Part shown: in pieces, positions 47,412 through 60,563 of the stretch | Layout of the letters: each line of letters begins with the position of its first letter | Numbering within the stretch: position 1 is the first letter of the stretch | Source of the DNA: Patiria miniata | Taxonomy: Eukaryota; Echinodermata; Asteroidea; Valvatida; Asterinidae | DNA length: 64,000 nt | Direction: 5' to 3' | Assembly: GCF_015706575.1 (NCBI RefSeq) | Contig: NW_024037069.1 | Location: 36,477,315 to 36,541,314 of the forward strand | Position numbers and translations under genes: made by a program | The notes under the pieces: model-generated | What the model was told of the DNA's origin: nothing | Database searches by the model: none | Seen by the model: the letters and a program-made list of their open reading frames with translations, nothing else

Positions 47412-47598
47412 CAGTCGAATCTCGTTAGTACAAACTCTGTTAATACAAAATTCTGGTTATAACAAACATAAAGCTTTGGTCCCGACTGTGCATTTATGTG
47501 CACAATGAATGGGACGGATGTTCCTCTTAATACAAAATTCTGATATAACAAACAATTTGGCTAGGTCCGAACGAGTTTGTATTAACGAGACTCGACTG
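47412..47598. mobile_element. pogo/Tigger-like MITE, TA-flanked (copy 1)
   Basis: CAGTCGAATCTCGTTA at the left and TAACGAGACTCGACTG at the right, flanked by TA on both sides, 187 bp in all. Subterminal 'taatacaaaattctg' repeats are seen on both sides of the centre. TIR and TA target are typical of pogo/Tigger elements. Confidence 0.8.
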
Positions 47599-48131
47599 TA
47601 ACTACTACTGTATCATAATAAAGTATATTATTCCATTAATTCAAATAATACCACATCGTTAACTAAAATTATATCAACCAAGGCTAAATCACCTTTTTTT
47701 TAACTAGAGTCATGCGATCACCTGAATTACAACTGCCTCAAAGGACTGTCAACCTGTCATTTTCTTAAATCAATAACTAAATTACCAATAACTAAAGATA
47801 AAGAATGTTGTGAATTAAAATCATCTCACAGAATCAACTAGAATACCAGTCATGAACCAAATACTTGAGGCTCTCCTACCCCACTTGATACACTTTGGAT
47901 TGGATTGATACAAATGATATACTCCAAAACAAGTTCACCCCAAAATTATAGTCTGACAAAAATGGATACGTGTAAAGACATACTAGAACTGAATTTGTTG
48001 ATCTGAAATAACGAGTTTCCCTGAAACGTGTTGTGTAGCTTTACACTAACAAGGCTGCTGATGGAGTAGCGTGCGTTAACGTAGATTTCCATGCACTCTA
48101 CATTCGTCGTTGGCGGCTGTTGTGCCACATC

Positions 48132-48711
48132 TCATTGCTCAGACATCCCTCGTACTTCTCCAATAGTTCTTGTCTGTTAAACAAATCACCAATAATGATT
48201 GTCGTTTAAAGCCGTTGTCAAATGAAATATAAACTGCTGTCTTTGTCCCATTTTAATGGCACTTCTTTCAGCACACATGGTTTTGTACTTAGAGGTCCTT
48301 TATTTGTCAGAGAGGTTATCGTCAGCGGGACGTTTTATAGGCAGTAATAGGCAAAATAACATGAAGCAGAGGTTGCTTAAAGTACCGGTAGTTATGCAAA
48401 ATAGAAATCTCAACATGCGCACGCGAATGCCGTATATGCTTAATGTAACCGCAGCTTTTCTGCTTCAATTACGCAGGACAATGATACAAAAATGTTTCTT
48501 TGCTTTATGGCAAAAGGCAGAGAACGCTCCGACAAAATGCAACTGTATTTCGATTACAATATAGGCTCGGAATAATAGTTTGAATTACCTTATCTAGTTC
48601 GTCTTTAACTTCGTCCTCCCATACTCGGATATCGTCGATTGATAAGCGAATCCAGTTATCTGTCCAGCAGAACATCTGACGATGGAGGTTCCTGAAGAAT
48701 CTTGGACAGAC
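48132..48711 (-). pseudogene. Orphan PITP exons 9-10 (tandem copy 1)
   Basis: Exon 9 (48589-48711) and exon 10 with the stop (48132-48173) are identical to those used by the complete PITP gene but lack exons 1-8, because the duplication began in intron 8. Splice sites are intact. They could only be used by splicing past the copy-2 terminal exon, which carries its own stop codon, so I treat them as a non-functional partial copy. Confidence 0.8.
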
Positions 48712-48953
48712 CTGCCAAAATGTTCACATTGAGGGAGAAAAGAGGGAGATAGGGAGGCTGGTAAGCGATATATAAGAGGTGATCCAAACAGCTTGGTATT
48801 GTCCTTCACTGTTAACCTTACAAAATTCCTTTAGAAGAACTTCTTTCAAGAGTGTTGCAGACACAGAAAGAAAAACAACGCAAAAATGCACATTGAAGGT
48901 TAAATGATGAAGGTTACTCAGGTTAATCTCAACTGGAGCAGCAGAACCAGATG

Positions 48954-49092
48954 TACCCAAGTGCCCCTTTTGCGGACATAAATGTGCCCCCTCGGATGAA
49001 AACAAAACTGTCCCTAAAATTTCGGATAATTTCTTGTCACAAATGGTATACACTTTTCTGATATGAACGAGGAATATGAAAACCAAGCCCCA
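48954..49092. mobile_element. G/C-run repeat truncated at the duplication junction
   Basis: Start of the same element as at 54173-54440 ('gtgcccctttt', 'gatatgaacgaggaatatg'), cut after 'aagcccc' by the junction. Confidence 0.7.
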
Positions 49093-49383
49093 AAATAAAA
49101 AAGCAAGAATGTCATTTTTATTAGGGGCGAAACACTTAATCAGTTGACACTATACCTGAGAGACAAGTGATTTTCTTTGGTGCTAAATTTGTAGTAAACA
49201 TCTCCAAAATTGTTTCATTGTTAAGGAGCAGCCAATGTAGGCCTACTCCTTAGGTTAGAGACAGAATTAATCAGTGTTTTGATGTGTGTCCTCGTCTTTA
49301 GGCTACCACACCAAACTACCAGAAGATGTGGACGAGTAGGCAAGTTGAGTTGAGAATGCGGCCGTTGGTGTCGGTAGGAGACA

Positions 49384-49911
49384 TCAGTGATAGAATTGGA
49401 TAAGGCCGAAAGTGCAGGCAGCTTGACGAACGCAGAAAGCCCAGCCAGGTTTATCACAGGGAGTATCATCCATTTTGTCATTAAATATAGAGGTTATTGC
49501 CACACAATCTTGATTGTTTCTGTAATCATCTGGTTGCCAAACATCCCATACCAAGAAGGGCTCGCTTCCTTCCTGACCATCACACTCCCAGGTTCCTTCA
49601 ACTTCTTTGTCATTGCAAGCAATCCAGGCTCTGTATTCACTGTTCGCGTTGTGTGCCAAATTCACCATGAAATTCATTTCCTCGAGCGAGCGAGGAGCGG
49701 CCATCTTGCCTCCCATGTCTTGGCAAGCTGTCTTGGCGTCATCCCAAGTGTGCGTTGAAGGAGTGAGGCGATAACACTCGTTCCCCCACAATTGCCACTC
49801 TGGCGGGCAAGAGCATTGGACAGTGAGTCGAGAGTGGCAGGAACCTGACCTAAATTGAGCATTGATTGCTGAAGTTATTGCTACAAAGTTGAAAACTCTC
49901 AACAAATACAT
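49384..49911 (-). CDS. Secreted C-type lectin-domain protein, copy 2
   Basis: Identical in sequence to the gene at 44165-44692, carried by the second copy of the 5,219-bp unit, so the two predicted 175-residue proteins are the same. Signal peptide, single C-type lectin domain and QPD motif as in copy 1. Upstream sequence is also duplicated for several kilobases, so both copies keep the same promoter region; differential control is not evident. Confidence 0.85.
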   Translation of the reverse strand: MYLLRVFNFVAITSAINAQFRSGSCHSRLTVQCSCPPEWQLWGNECYRLTPSTHTWDDAKTACQDMGGKMAAPRSLEEMNFMVNLAHNANSEYRAWIACNDKEVEGTWECDGQEGSEPFLVWDVWQPDDYRNNQDCVAITSIFNDKMDDTPCDKPGWAFCVRQAACTFGLIQFYH

Positions 49912-52069
49912 GATGTATGGCTCCTTGTTCAGTCGCGCGGTAGCAGAGTTGAAGAGGATCAGATGTGTACTCTGTCCATGTATAGACCCTTTTAGTGTCT
50001 CAGCATTGAATCGAATACAATGAAAACTGGTCGTCGCGGTAGAAACAAACGCGAATTTCCTCTGACGTAAAATATTGCTATCATAAAACAAAAACGAAGG
50101 TCTTGTTGCTATGGTCCATTATTCAGCGTCCTCGAGGGTACAAAAAAGGTTGGGACGCAACCTGCCTCCAAGGTACAATCTTCATCCAGAATTATGAAGA
50201 ACGTTTAATAAAGGCCGGGACAAGTCATCAATTGAGTGATATTTTATATATTGCCTGCTGTTCCCCTGAACAACACAAACAGCTTTTTGGCCTTGACCAG
50301 TTGAAATTTATTGTACCAGAGTTAATTAAACCTTCACGCTTCATTTAATCTTAAAAGACCGAGTTAACCGAAGATTAATTGAGCTATAAAAGGTCACAAT
50401 TAATTGGGATTTCGTTTTAAAAATTACCGCCTATTACCCTTCCTCGAGTTGTGGAAACCTTTTACCTATCCATCCTCGAGGGAGTTGGAGGTCATAGTAT
50501 GAGCGTTATCGAAACATGTTGATTCACAACTGATAGTTTATTGATCGCGAGGGCAGTAGCCTTTCCGTTGAATTCAGTAAGGTATAATTTTATGAGAAGA
50601 CTTACAGACAAATTGCAAGATGTAAGAAAGTAAGTGTGCTGCACAATTAAATACGGGTAGTTTTACCATTCATACCCGGTGGTCTATCGATATCATATGT
50701 TTAAATGAAGAGCCGTTGTTTCCTATTTGGCCGCTGAAAATGCCGGAACTGGTTGTTTGCGTGTCGTTTAATAAAAGCGGACTTCTGGCACGGTATGCTG
50801 TCTTCCACCCTCTATTGTTGATCGAAATGGTAACTCGGGGGAATTGTGCATGAATCTGGTGCCCTGACCCCGTTGTCCTTTGGTCCTCAAAAATGGGGTC
50901 CGGTAATAGAGGCGAGTCTGGCATACATTGGCCGGAATTTCGGGTAATGTATGGTAACTTCATGTATATGCATGACCTGCGTTGGTCTGAAACCCGCCTC
51001 GCCTTGTGAATTCTAAATCACAATGGTAATGTTTGCGCCCAACCAGCCTGTTGCAAAATGGGAATAGGCCTGGCCACGATGTGCTATTTTTGCCGAATTT
51101 GAAGGTATCTCTGGCAAATATCAATTAAGAGAGAAATATTGCTGTTCCATACTTCTATGCAGTTTATATGCTTGAACGTTGCTTTTATGGAGACACTTGT
51201 GATTTTGTGTACTTTTGTGGTACATGTATAACAAGCGTGAGTTTCTTGATAATCGTGAGTTCAATCTCCAGCAACCATGCACAAGAGTTGAACAGCGATT
51301 CAGAAATAAACGATCGTGATGCGCGTGCGCAGAGGTGGTCCAATTAGAGGCTCTAAATGGGAGCTATTTACCGGTCCCCATATCTTTAGGGGGCTGGGAA
51401 ACAGTGCATATTACACGATTATTATCCAGTCGTTGACTGCCCTCTTTCGTTTGCATACTGTTTGACCCCAAGCAACCCCTTATCCCGTAATTGTTTCAAA
51501 GATAAACAAAAAGAACATGTAAAGTACCATTTGAACGTTTATTTATCGTGTTTTATGTAAAAAGCACCATCTCTAATACACGTAATCGAGCCCCGTCAAA
51601 TTTTAGCGAGCACGCTTGTTAAATCTTGATTGATTGTCAACGATACCATTTAATGTGGAAAAATTTCGCAGGGACTGTTAATGCCACTATTTTCTTCCCT
51701 TTAAACAAGGATTTTCTTACCAAATCGGCAGATTGGTTTGTGGGAAATTACAAGCTGTTTCTACGTGCCTGTAAAAAGTCCCGTCAAGTAATACACTGGT
51801 ACACCAAAAGTCCAAAACATATTATTATCAACTATCAGATAAAACCATTAGCTATTATTAATATCACACTATTTACCTGAATATCATTGTGGTTAGCTAA
51901 AACTACTAGTATATCCAATAGCTACTGTAATTAACAATAATGATCTCATGCGTGTACCAAGAATATTATTAGAAATAACTAGAACTATAGCATCTCCTGC
52001 AATTTACCGGAATTAATTAATTAAAACTTGATTATAGTTCATCTAGCGTGATATACCGGTAGTTAACCA

Positions 52070-52168
52070 TTGTTGACTGCTGTGATGTGGGATATGACGT
52101 TTCGCCTCTGGTGCTATGCGCCTCGAGGGTTTTCAAAACGTCATATCCCTCATCACAGCAGTCAACAA
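52070..52168. other. Strong hairpin (copy 2)
   Basis: Same hairpin as at 46851-46949, shifted by 5,219. Confidence 0.7.
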
Positions 52169-52630
52169 TTGTTTTGTGACACCTCTGTCTTGGATTCCTT
52201 GATTTTTGATGTAAAGATCACGAAAACAAGCAGCAGTAAACACAACAATAATGACAATGTAACGGCAACTCACATGCATGTCACGTGCTCAAAACAGCTG
52301 ATCGTCTGCTATAGTTCGCTTGCTCCCACGCATGTGTGAAAACATGATGAAAATAGCGTAGGTTAGGGTTAGGTACCGTACACGTGATATCCCAAGGGGA
52401 ATGTGATCGTTCTAGGCCAATTAAAATACAGTATTCAAGACAGAGGTATAACAATTAATATTGTCATAAGCAAGGGATAAGTAAGTCACTGAATACAAAT
52501 ATTGACATTAACCAGCAAAAATTCACCCATGATCTCTAATGTGAAGCTATTAACTAAGGAATATGTTTCTCATTAACTACAATCAAATCATGCTTTTAAC
52601 TTTAGTAATACCTAATGATCATTGTGAATA

Positions 52631-52817
52631 CAGTCGAATCTCGTTAGTACAAACTCTGTTAATACAAAATTCTGGTTATAACAAACATAAAGCTTTGGTC
52701 CCGACTGTGCATTTATGTGCACAATGAATGGGACGGATGTTCCTCTTAATACAAAATTCTGATATAACAAACAATTTGGCTAGGTCCGAACGAGTTTGTA
52801 TTAACGAGACTCGACTG
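52631..52817. mobile_element. pogo/Tigger-like MITE, TA-flanked (copy 2)
   Basis: Same element as at 47412-47598, carried along in the tandem duplication. Confidence 0.8.
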
Positions 52818-53350
52818 TAACTACTACTGTATCATAATAAAGTATATTATTCCATTAATTCAAATAATACCACATCGTTAACTAAAATTATATCAACCAA
52901 GGCTAAATCACCTTTTTTTTAACTAGAGTCATGCGATCACCTGAATTACAACTGCCTCAAAGGACTGTCAACCTGTCATTTTCTTAAATCAATAACTAAA
53001 TTACCAATAACTAAAGATAAAGAATGTTGTGAATTAAAATCATCTCACAGAATCAACTAGAATACCAGTCATGAACCAAATACTTGAGGCTCTCCTACCC
53101 CACTTGATACACTTTGGATTGGATTGATACAAATGATATACTCCAAAACAAGTTCACCCCAAAATTATAGTCTGACAAAAATGGATACGTGTAAAGACAT
53201 ACTAGAACTGAATTTGTTGATCTGAAATAACGAGTTTCCCTGAAACGTGTTGTGTAGCTTTACACTAACAAGGCTGCTGATGGAGTAGCGTGCGTTAACG
53301 TAGATTTCCATGCACTCTACATTCGTCGTTGGCGGCTGTTGTGCCACATC

Positions 53351-56300
53351 TCATTGCTCAGACATCCCTCGTACTTCTCCAATAGTTCTTGTCTGTTAAA
53401 CAAATCACCAATAATGATTGTCGTTTAAAGCCGTTGTCAAATGAAATATAAACTGCTGTCTTTGTCCCATTTTAATGGCACTTCTTTCAGCACACATGGT
53501 TTTGTACTTAGAGGTCCTTTATTTGTCAGAGAGGTTATCGTCAGCGGGACGTTTTATAGGCAGTAATAGGCAAAATAACATGAAGCAGAGGTTGCTTAAA
53601 GTACCGGTAGTTATGCAAAATAGAAATCTCAACATGCGCACGCGAATGCCGTATATGCTTAATGTAACCGCAGCTTTTCTGCTTCAATTACGCAGGACAA
53701 TGATACAAAAATGTTTCTTTGCTTTATGGCAAAAGGCAGAGAACGCTCCGACAAAATGCAACTGTATTTCGATTACAATATAGGCTCGGAATAATAGTTT
53801 GAATTACCTTATCTAGTTCGTCTTTAACTTCGTCCTCCCATACTCGGATATCGTCGATTGATAAGCGAATCCAGTTATCTGTCCAGCAGAACATCTGACG
53901 ATGGAGGTTCCTGAAGAATCTTGGACAGACCTGCCAAAATGTTCACATTGAGGGAGAAAAGAGGGAGATAGGGAGGCTGGTAAGCGATATATAAGAGGTG
54001 ATCCAAACAGCTTGGTATTGTCCTTCACTGTTAACCTTACAAAATTCCTTTAGAAGAACTTCTTTCAAGAGTGTTGCAGACACAGAAAGAAAAACAACGC
54101 AAAAATGCACATTGAAGGTTAAATGATGAAGGTTACTCAGGTTAATCTCAACTGGAGCAGCAGAACCAGATGTACCCAAGTGCCCCTTTTGCGGACATAA
54201 ATGTGCCCCCTCGGATGAAAACAAAACTGTCCCTAAAATTTCGGATAATTTCTTGTCACAAATGGTATACACTTTTCTGATATGAACGAGGAATATGAAA
54301 ACCAAGCCCCAAAACACATACAATGTGCCCTGAATAGGGGCACATAATGCCTAGTTGGCGGTTTTGAAGAGCGCCCCCTATTTTCGAAGAGTGGTACCAT
54401 CCCCCCTCCCCCTAATTGATTTGACGGAGACCGCTGACTGAACTTAATCGGTATGGAAATTAAAACTGAGTTTTTGCTCAGTGGGATAGTCAGGTAAATT
54501 AAACAGTACATGTTGATTGAATGTAGAAACCTTTTGTATGCGACTCTCCACCGTGCCTTGCAGGCCGAACCAATGGAACTCAACTTCAACCAGTTTGTGG
54601 ACGCACATACGAACTTCACTTTTCTGTATAATAAGAGAATCATTATATGAACGTTTGTACAAACCTAAGTAATTAAGAATAACTATATTCCCAAGCTAGT
54701 ATAGGCGACAATTACTACTAACAATGTTAACATGCATCCGGACGAAGATATTTCATACAGCCGCAGAGAATAAGAACTTCCCAAGCATTGCGCCAATTAT
54801 GGCTGTATGGTATATCTTCACAAGACAATTAGGCCTAAGCCTGTTCAACTTTCCAATTCTACTGCCCAGTCAATGAAAATCATGCCATATACAATGTATA
54901 TGTAACTATATATACATAATTGTGACGTCACTCTACTAATAAAAATAATACAAACAAAAGCAAACTAATAGAATTAAACAAATAAACAAACACCCCCCCC
55001 CCCCCAACAAACAAACAAACAACCCAAAAAAAATCACATCAAAAACTAAAACAAGGCTGGCAGAATGAACTCTTACCTGCCAGTCAGGAGACAGATTTCC
55101 AAATCCAGAGTCGCATTTCGTCGGGTCTTCGTCGACTTTGTAGTCCTGTGAAATGAATAACTGATTTCCGTGAGCACAATATTTCGCGGGCAGTTACCCG
55201 GTGAAAACGAAAAACGTCAAACTTCGACACACTGTCTCAAGAATCGCGCTTCGCTAATGAGCGACTTCTTACTTAATTACTTACATACTGGCTTACTCGG
55301 CAGAATAACACACAACGCTTTTTAAAGGATGGTTGTGTGGACATTTATACTCTACTTTTAAAAGCTCTTTCAGTTTAATATCATTTCGTTTAAAACGCAT
55401 TTTGTAGCCCAATTGGGCGCATTCCAGGTCTTAATACCCCTTTAATATGATTTAAATGGACCTGACGACCTGTACCTAAATCAAAGCCTCAAGGTCAAAA
55501 CTCACCGAACTCGCGATAGGATCGTTGACGATATCCAGGTGGATCACATCGTCGATATCTGAAGAGATGTCGCTGAAAATCTACCAAACAAGAGACAATC
55601 AACATTTCCCCTGAAGTCACAGGCATTGTGATTAATATTAAAGATAGGCTGTGAATATGAAGTCCAAACAAAACACACATTTCAACATTCTTTTGTAATT
55701 CTTTTAGATTTCAAAATTTGTAAAAAGACTGCAGAAAGTCCCAGCAAGGCAGGCCAAGATTAGATTGTTAAAAAGTACCACACCAAACAGTAAACAGCAG
55801 TATTCGTGGGTATCTCAGTCTGTACGCCATTTACAAAACACCATTTACAGGAAAGTTATTGAAGCGGACCCACTTTTATTAGGACCTAATCTGCATACCA
55901 ACAATTTTATCTGTGCAAGGATTAAATGTGCATTTTGCATAACTTGTAGTTGCCAACTTTTAACGCAGCCCATTTTAATCTCGCGCGAAATTCCAATTTG
56001 TATATAGTGCCAAGAATTTGAAATAAAAATAAAAATATCTCTTACGTTATCTTGGTCACAGTCAGCAGCCTTCACTAATCGTGTATGAGTGGTTGTATGA
56101 TATCCATCTTTCATGTAATCAGGGTTCTAGATGAAAGGAAAAGAACATCACAATTGGACAAATCACCTCCAGATTTAAGTAATCAACACACAGAGTAAAA
56201 ACCGAAAAACGAGAAATCGAGGGTTTTCAATAATTTGCAGAAAGGAACAAATATGCCGAATGCTTGCAATTATTCAACAGTAAATGGGATAGTTACTGGG

Positions 56301-59300
56301 CTATCCATCCATCCATTTTTGTAACGTCCAATTATCTTAATTTATTCTTCAACACGATTGTATATTACGAATGAGCTTATCAACTCCTTATGATAATTAT
56401 TGTATATTGGTAGAAATATAACCGAGCACACAAAGATTGGGAAAAACGCGCATGAATTAAAATTGCGAGGACATAATTACACAATATTGGGGGGGGGCAA
56501 AACAAATGTTTTGGTCCCCCCAAAAGTGGGTCCCAAAAATGACGGCGTGGGGCTCGGGGCCCGCTATTTCTAACCACTTAAACCAAATCTTTTGGAGGAA
56601 AGATGGTGGTGTACGCAGTGCCTTCCTTTATTGCGACGCCACTTTAAAAAAAAAAATGTTTTCGGGTTTTTTTTGGGGGGGGTGGTGGCCATGGCCCCCG
56701 TTGCTCCCCCCCCCCCCCCATCCGCCCTTGACAGTTATAATATTTGCTACATTGAAATTGAGCACAGGAAAAATTATTTGAAGAGTTTGGATGGAACGAA
56801 AACGCATTTTGAAAGAAATCAACAAAAAAACACTTTTAAAAGTAATGCGATAAACTGTATATACACCTAGAAAACGGGACTAATTTACTAAGTACATTTA
56901 AGTTAGAGAAATCCCGTAACGCCACTAAAAAAGCTTAGAAACTTTCGACGGTACTCACCGAAGTCACGGTTTTGACCTCTGTAAACCGATTCCATGACTT
57001 CTCATGAATTTCTAGTGATCCCTTAGGTGCCAACATCCTTATCACTTTAGGAACTTTCCTGTAAAGTGACAGGCGACATCAATACATAGGTCCAATGTCA
57101 ATATAATGGGGTGTCAACCATACACTCTTAAAGCTGAAGTGTTAAAACCCAGCACTGACATAAATTCTGTCAGCAACTGCACTTCGACAGTATAGGCCTG
57201 CCCCATATTACGAAAACTGCAAGAACAAAAAAGGGAATAGCACCAAATGCTAAACCATCAGCACTTGCTAAAGGCATACTTGAAAAATACAGCTTTAAAT
57301 AGACGAAAGGGGACAAAGTAAATTGTATTAAAAAAAGGCAATTCCATAAATTGGACGTATATGTCCAAGACAAATTTAATGAGCTGATGATGGAAAAATG
57401 AACGTGATACATCACAAATATTAACGTCTATGGAGAAAAAAAAATTCCAACACAAACTAAGGTACACCACCACCAATAACGACATTGTACGTGTGATGAA
57501 CCATTTTGTCGCATTAAACTGTGCAACTGGAGGGTTTCTTTGGTTTTTATTGTGCATCAACGGAAGATAACAATTCTATGGACAAGTTGGTAGGCAAATT
57601 GAAGGACATTTTACTAGTTGGCTAGGCACGCCTATTATCCAGTGGAGGGGTTGCCTTATGGGCAAAACACTGTTGGGCAATATAATTGTACCCAACATTG
57701 GTTTGAAATTACCTAATTTGGGTAAAAATTTTCCAACTATTGGGAAGAACTTTGCCCAAGAGTTTAACCTGTCGATATGTTGACCAACGTTGGTCTACAT
57801 ATCAACCCGTTTTGTCCAACGTTTTACAGTGTATACGATACTGCGCCATCTGGATTTAGCATATAGCCTCTATCATGAGAGTGGGCTTTGAAAATAAAAT
57901 CGAAATCCTAAACTGCCTTGCTAAAACTAGAAGCTCATCTAACTTTAAATCTAGCATTACAAAAAAAAAGACTCCACATCCTAGCACAACAAAATTAACC
58001 TAAGGACCCATCCAAATCTAGAAACCCAATCTACCAACAGGTATAAAATCTATCAAAGAGCGCGTCACTTACGAGGCTAAATGGAAGATTTTGTGGGTGA
58101 AGTGACCACTTTCGCCGTCCTCTTCGTAAGGTTCATTTACAACCACTTCAACTCCTTCCCCGCCGCCGGTATTAAGTAAGCTCCACTTCCCGGTCGACCA
58201 TAAATGCCCGATACGATACTGTGAAGATAATTTTAAAACAAAAACAAAAAAAACCACAAGTTTACCATTTAATGAATAATTGAAATACGGTCAATCGAAC
58301 AGGCAGAGTTGTGTGGTCAAATAGTACAGCGCCCTCAATGAGCAGCGAGTGGCACATTCGACAATGCACAAGAACAAGTGACAAACATAATACATTCTAC
58401 TTTATATGGCTTGTTCGAACTTGGAAGAGGCATTGTACGGGCCTATGTTTCCACGTAACAAAAACTTAAAAAGTGAAAATAAAAAAAAACCTTACCTCTT
58501 CTAGTGTAAAGGGAAGAGGAATGCGACTGAAAGACAACAGAAAGAAATCCCACATCAGATTCTTTGGGGTGAATTACAGTAACATGCATAGTACGCGAGG
58601 TAATGTAGACCCTGTTTGTATTTTCCTTCAAGTTTTACAAATGTAAAACTCTGCATGTTTCTCCCGAGGGGGATTGAGATTTCTAGAGACTTGTGGAGTT
58701 TCAACTATTACCACCGCTGTTCCGTTTCCCTGCTACCGATATCCCACAATGACATATTATACGGATGCAAGGCAGACGTAAACCGCTCTATAATGAGAAA
58801 CAATAGAGGTTACATTTGTCCACATTAGCTTATGAAGCATGACAACAATAAGGCATTTTGCCCAATTGTTAAACTTATTTTTACAGACACTTAATTCAGA
58901 AGAAGTATACAAACGAGACTTAACTTGATTATCACCCTTTTTTAACATTTGAAACTGTACGTGTATACCCATCTATGACCCTTCAAAATCCGCTGGTTAT
59001 TAGAGTACGAAGAATGTGCCACTGAGTTGCAACAGAAGTTGATTCGGGAGGATATTTAAAGAAGGTTCCTGACCATAGTATTAATACAACTGCAAGAAAA
59101 ATTGGCAGTCTGTTCATAAAGTGGCGCAGCCACGGGGCCGGGGGTGGGGGTGGTGAGAGGGAGGTACGTCCGCTCCCCATTAATTTTCTGTACCCCCTCC
59201 CCAGGTGTGCCCCACCAAAATAATGATATTATGCCCCTTTTCCTTCCCCAACCAAAAATGGGTTTGGTAAGTTGTATTTTTTTTTCCAGTTAGCCAAAGG

Positions 59301-59677
59301 CTTATTATATTGTTTGCAATTTCTCATGGGAAAAACTGCAGTATCACATTTGCGATATGTGCCCCCGTAGTATTCTGATGCCCCTCCCCCCCCCCCCCCC
59401 CCCCCGTGTCCCTGTTCACCATCTTCATTCTTGAAAGTGACTTGCTTTCTGGTCTGACATGAAAGCACGTTAGCTGACTGGGCACAACACTCACAAAAGA
59501 CGTGCATATGTGTACATAAACTGCGGATAGGCCCCAAGTTTTCCCAACAATGGTATGTACAATAAGCGGTAAAGGACAAATCTACAGATCAACGAAAACT
59601 TACTATTCCCTGCGAGTGATTGCGTTCCCACCTGACGAACACAGGACAACCAACATCACCAACAAATTGGTGTTCAT
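53351..59677 (-). CDS. Phosphatidylinositol transfer protein (class I PITP-like) with N-terminal signal peptide
   Basis: Ten exons (minus): 59604-59677, 58496-58526, 58073-58218, 56959-57058, 56046-56126, 55506-55580, 55077-55145, 54531-54623, 53808-53930, 53351-53392. All have AG/GT borders and matching phases; 834 coding bases, 277 residues (human PITP-alpha is about 270). Exon 1 reads [19 protein letters not shown] then ITRRE, and the PITP fold follows at once: [49 protein letters not shown] (the T and K of the inositol-binding THK are kept), [35 protein letters not shown] (WF where mammals have WW), [17 protein letters not shown], ending GMSEQ. The KTGRG segment of mammalian PITPs is absent. 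PITPs exchange PI and PC between membranes, normally in the cytosol; this one may be secreted or lumenal. The start choice matters: the frame is open further upstream. Confidence 0.9.
54173..54440. mobile_element. G/C-run repeat, relative of 9273-9742
   Basis: It shares 'tgtgccccctcg', 'gatatgaacgagga' and 'ggttttgaagagcgcccc' with the element near 9.3 kb. It spans the right border of tandem copy 2 and lies in PITP intron 8. Confidence 0.65.
56481..56731. mobile_element. G/C-run MITE in PITP intron 4
   Basis: A G run at 56489, 'gacggcgtggggctcggggc', 'aaagatggtggtgt' and the end 'catccgcccttga' match the element at 31875-32187. The left terminus is eroded. Confidence 0.65.
59117..59420. repeat. 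G/C-run repeat upstream of PITP exon 2
   Basis: It begins 'aaagtggcgcagccacgg' with G-rich sequence, and a C run lies at about 59386-59405. Same class as the other G/C-run elements, in PITP intron 1; borders uncertain. Confidence 0.45.
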
Positions 59678-60563
59678 TTTGCCAAGACAATCGAAGTAAA
59701 CTTTGCATAGATACGTAGCGACCGAAAGTTGACGTGCAAGTTGCCTGCAGAGAAAGAACTGTGGATATGGAGGCGTATAACATCGAATGCCGGATTGTGG
59801 CGCGGCTGACACGGTACAATGAAACATGTTTAGAAATACGCAGGCCGAAGAATTTGCATGATAATTCCGGTAAATATTACACAAAAGTAACCCACTTGTA
59901 TAAAGCTGAAGTCCGCCGCACACAACAGCTATACGTGCTGAACGAACAGTAATTCGAGGTCGTTTGCTGAGCACGTACAGCCCGCCCATGACACACGCAG
60001 CCACGCACTCTTAGAATATGGGGTTTATGGAGTATCACTAGTGTTCGACCCTTATCCCCTTCTTTTGTTCTCCTTTGTCCCCTTAGAAATCTAAAAACAC
60101 ATAGCGTTACGGTAATGGGGTGCTTTAATTTCTAAAGACTTGTGGGGTCCCAATTGTCCATAATTTATTGTTGCCCTTTTTGCCAGGTACCCCATAAGTG
60201 CCAATATGTAAGCACACAGATGACACTGTTCATGGTGTAAATCGAGGATTTGCTATTGTACCACTTCCCTTTTATTTTGTTTATACTCTTAACTTTTTTG
60301 CAACAGCCCCCAGGGTTTTGTGCACGTTTTCCTATCGAGGTCGTCCTCGATTCGGTTATCGTCCTCGATTCATCGATGATGTTGCACGTGTGTGTCCTCG
60401 ATTTACACAATAGAAAACCACACACACACTTTTTGACCGGGGGTGGGCTATTGGATTACCCCCCCCCCCCCCCCCTTCGTGGTGTGACACACAAAAGTAT
60501 GAAGAAATGTATTTTTAGTCGGGGAACCAGACTAGCCATTGCACACTGTACAATTATTATGTT

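Larger units (their letters stand above)
43874..49092. repeat. 5,219-bp tandem duplication, copy 1
   Basis: Every stretch I compared matches copy 2 base for base at a shift of 5,219. It contains a lectin gene, PITP exons 9-10, a hairpin, a pogo-like MITE and the truncated start of a G/C-run repeat. Confidence 0.95.
49093..54311. repeat. 5,219-bp tandem duplication, copy 2
   Basis: Head-to-tail with copy 1. At the junction 'gccccaaaataaaaaagc', AAA is shared by both borders (43874-43876 and 54312-54314), giving 3 bases of microhomology. The right border lies inside a G/C-run repeat that is intact here and cut at the junction. Confidence 0.95.

Noticed and set aside
59678-60004. Upstream extension of the PITP leader frame
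   Set aside because: Open but with no recognisable content; the Met at 59677 starts the hydrophobic leader. Kept as an uncertainty for the secretion claim.
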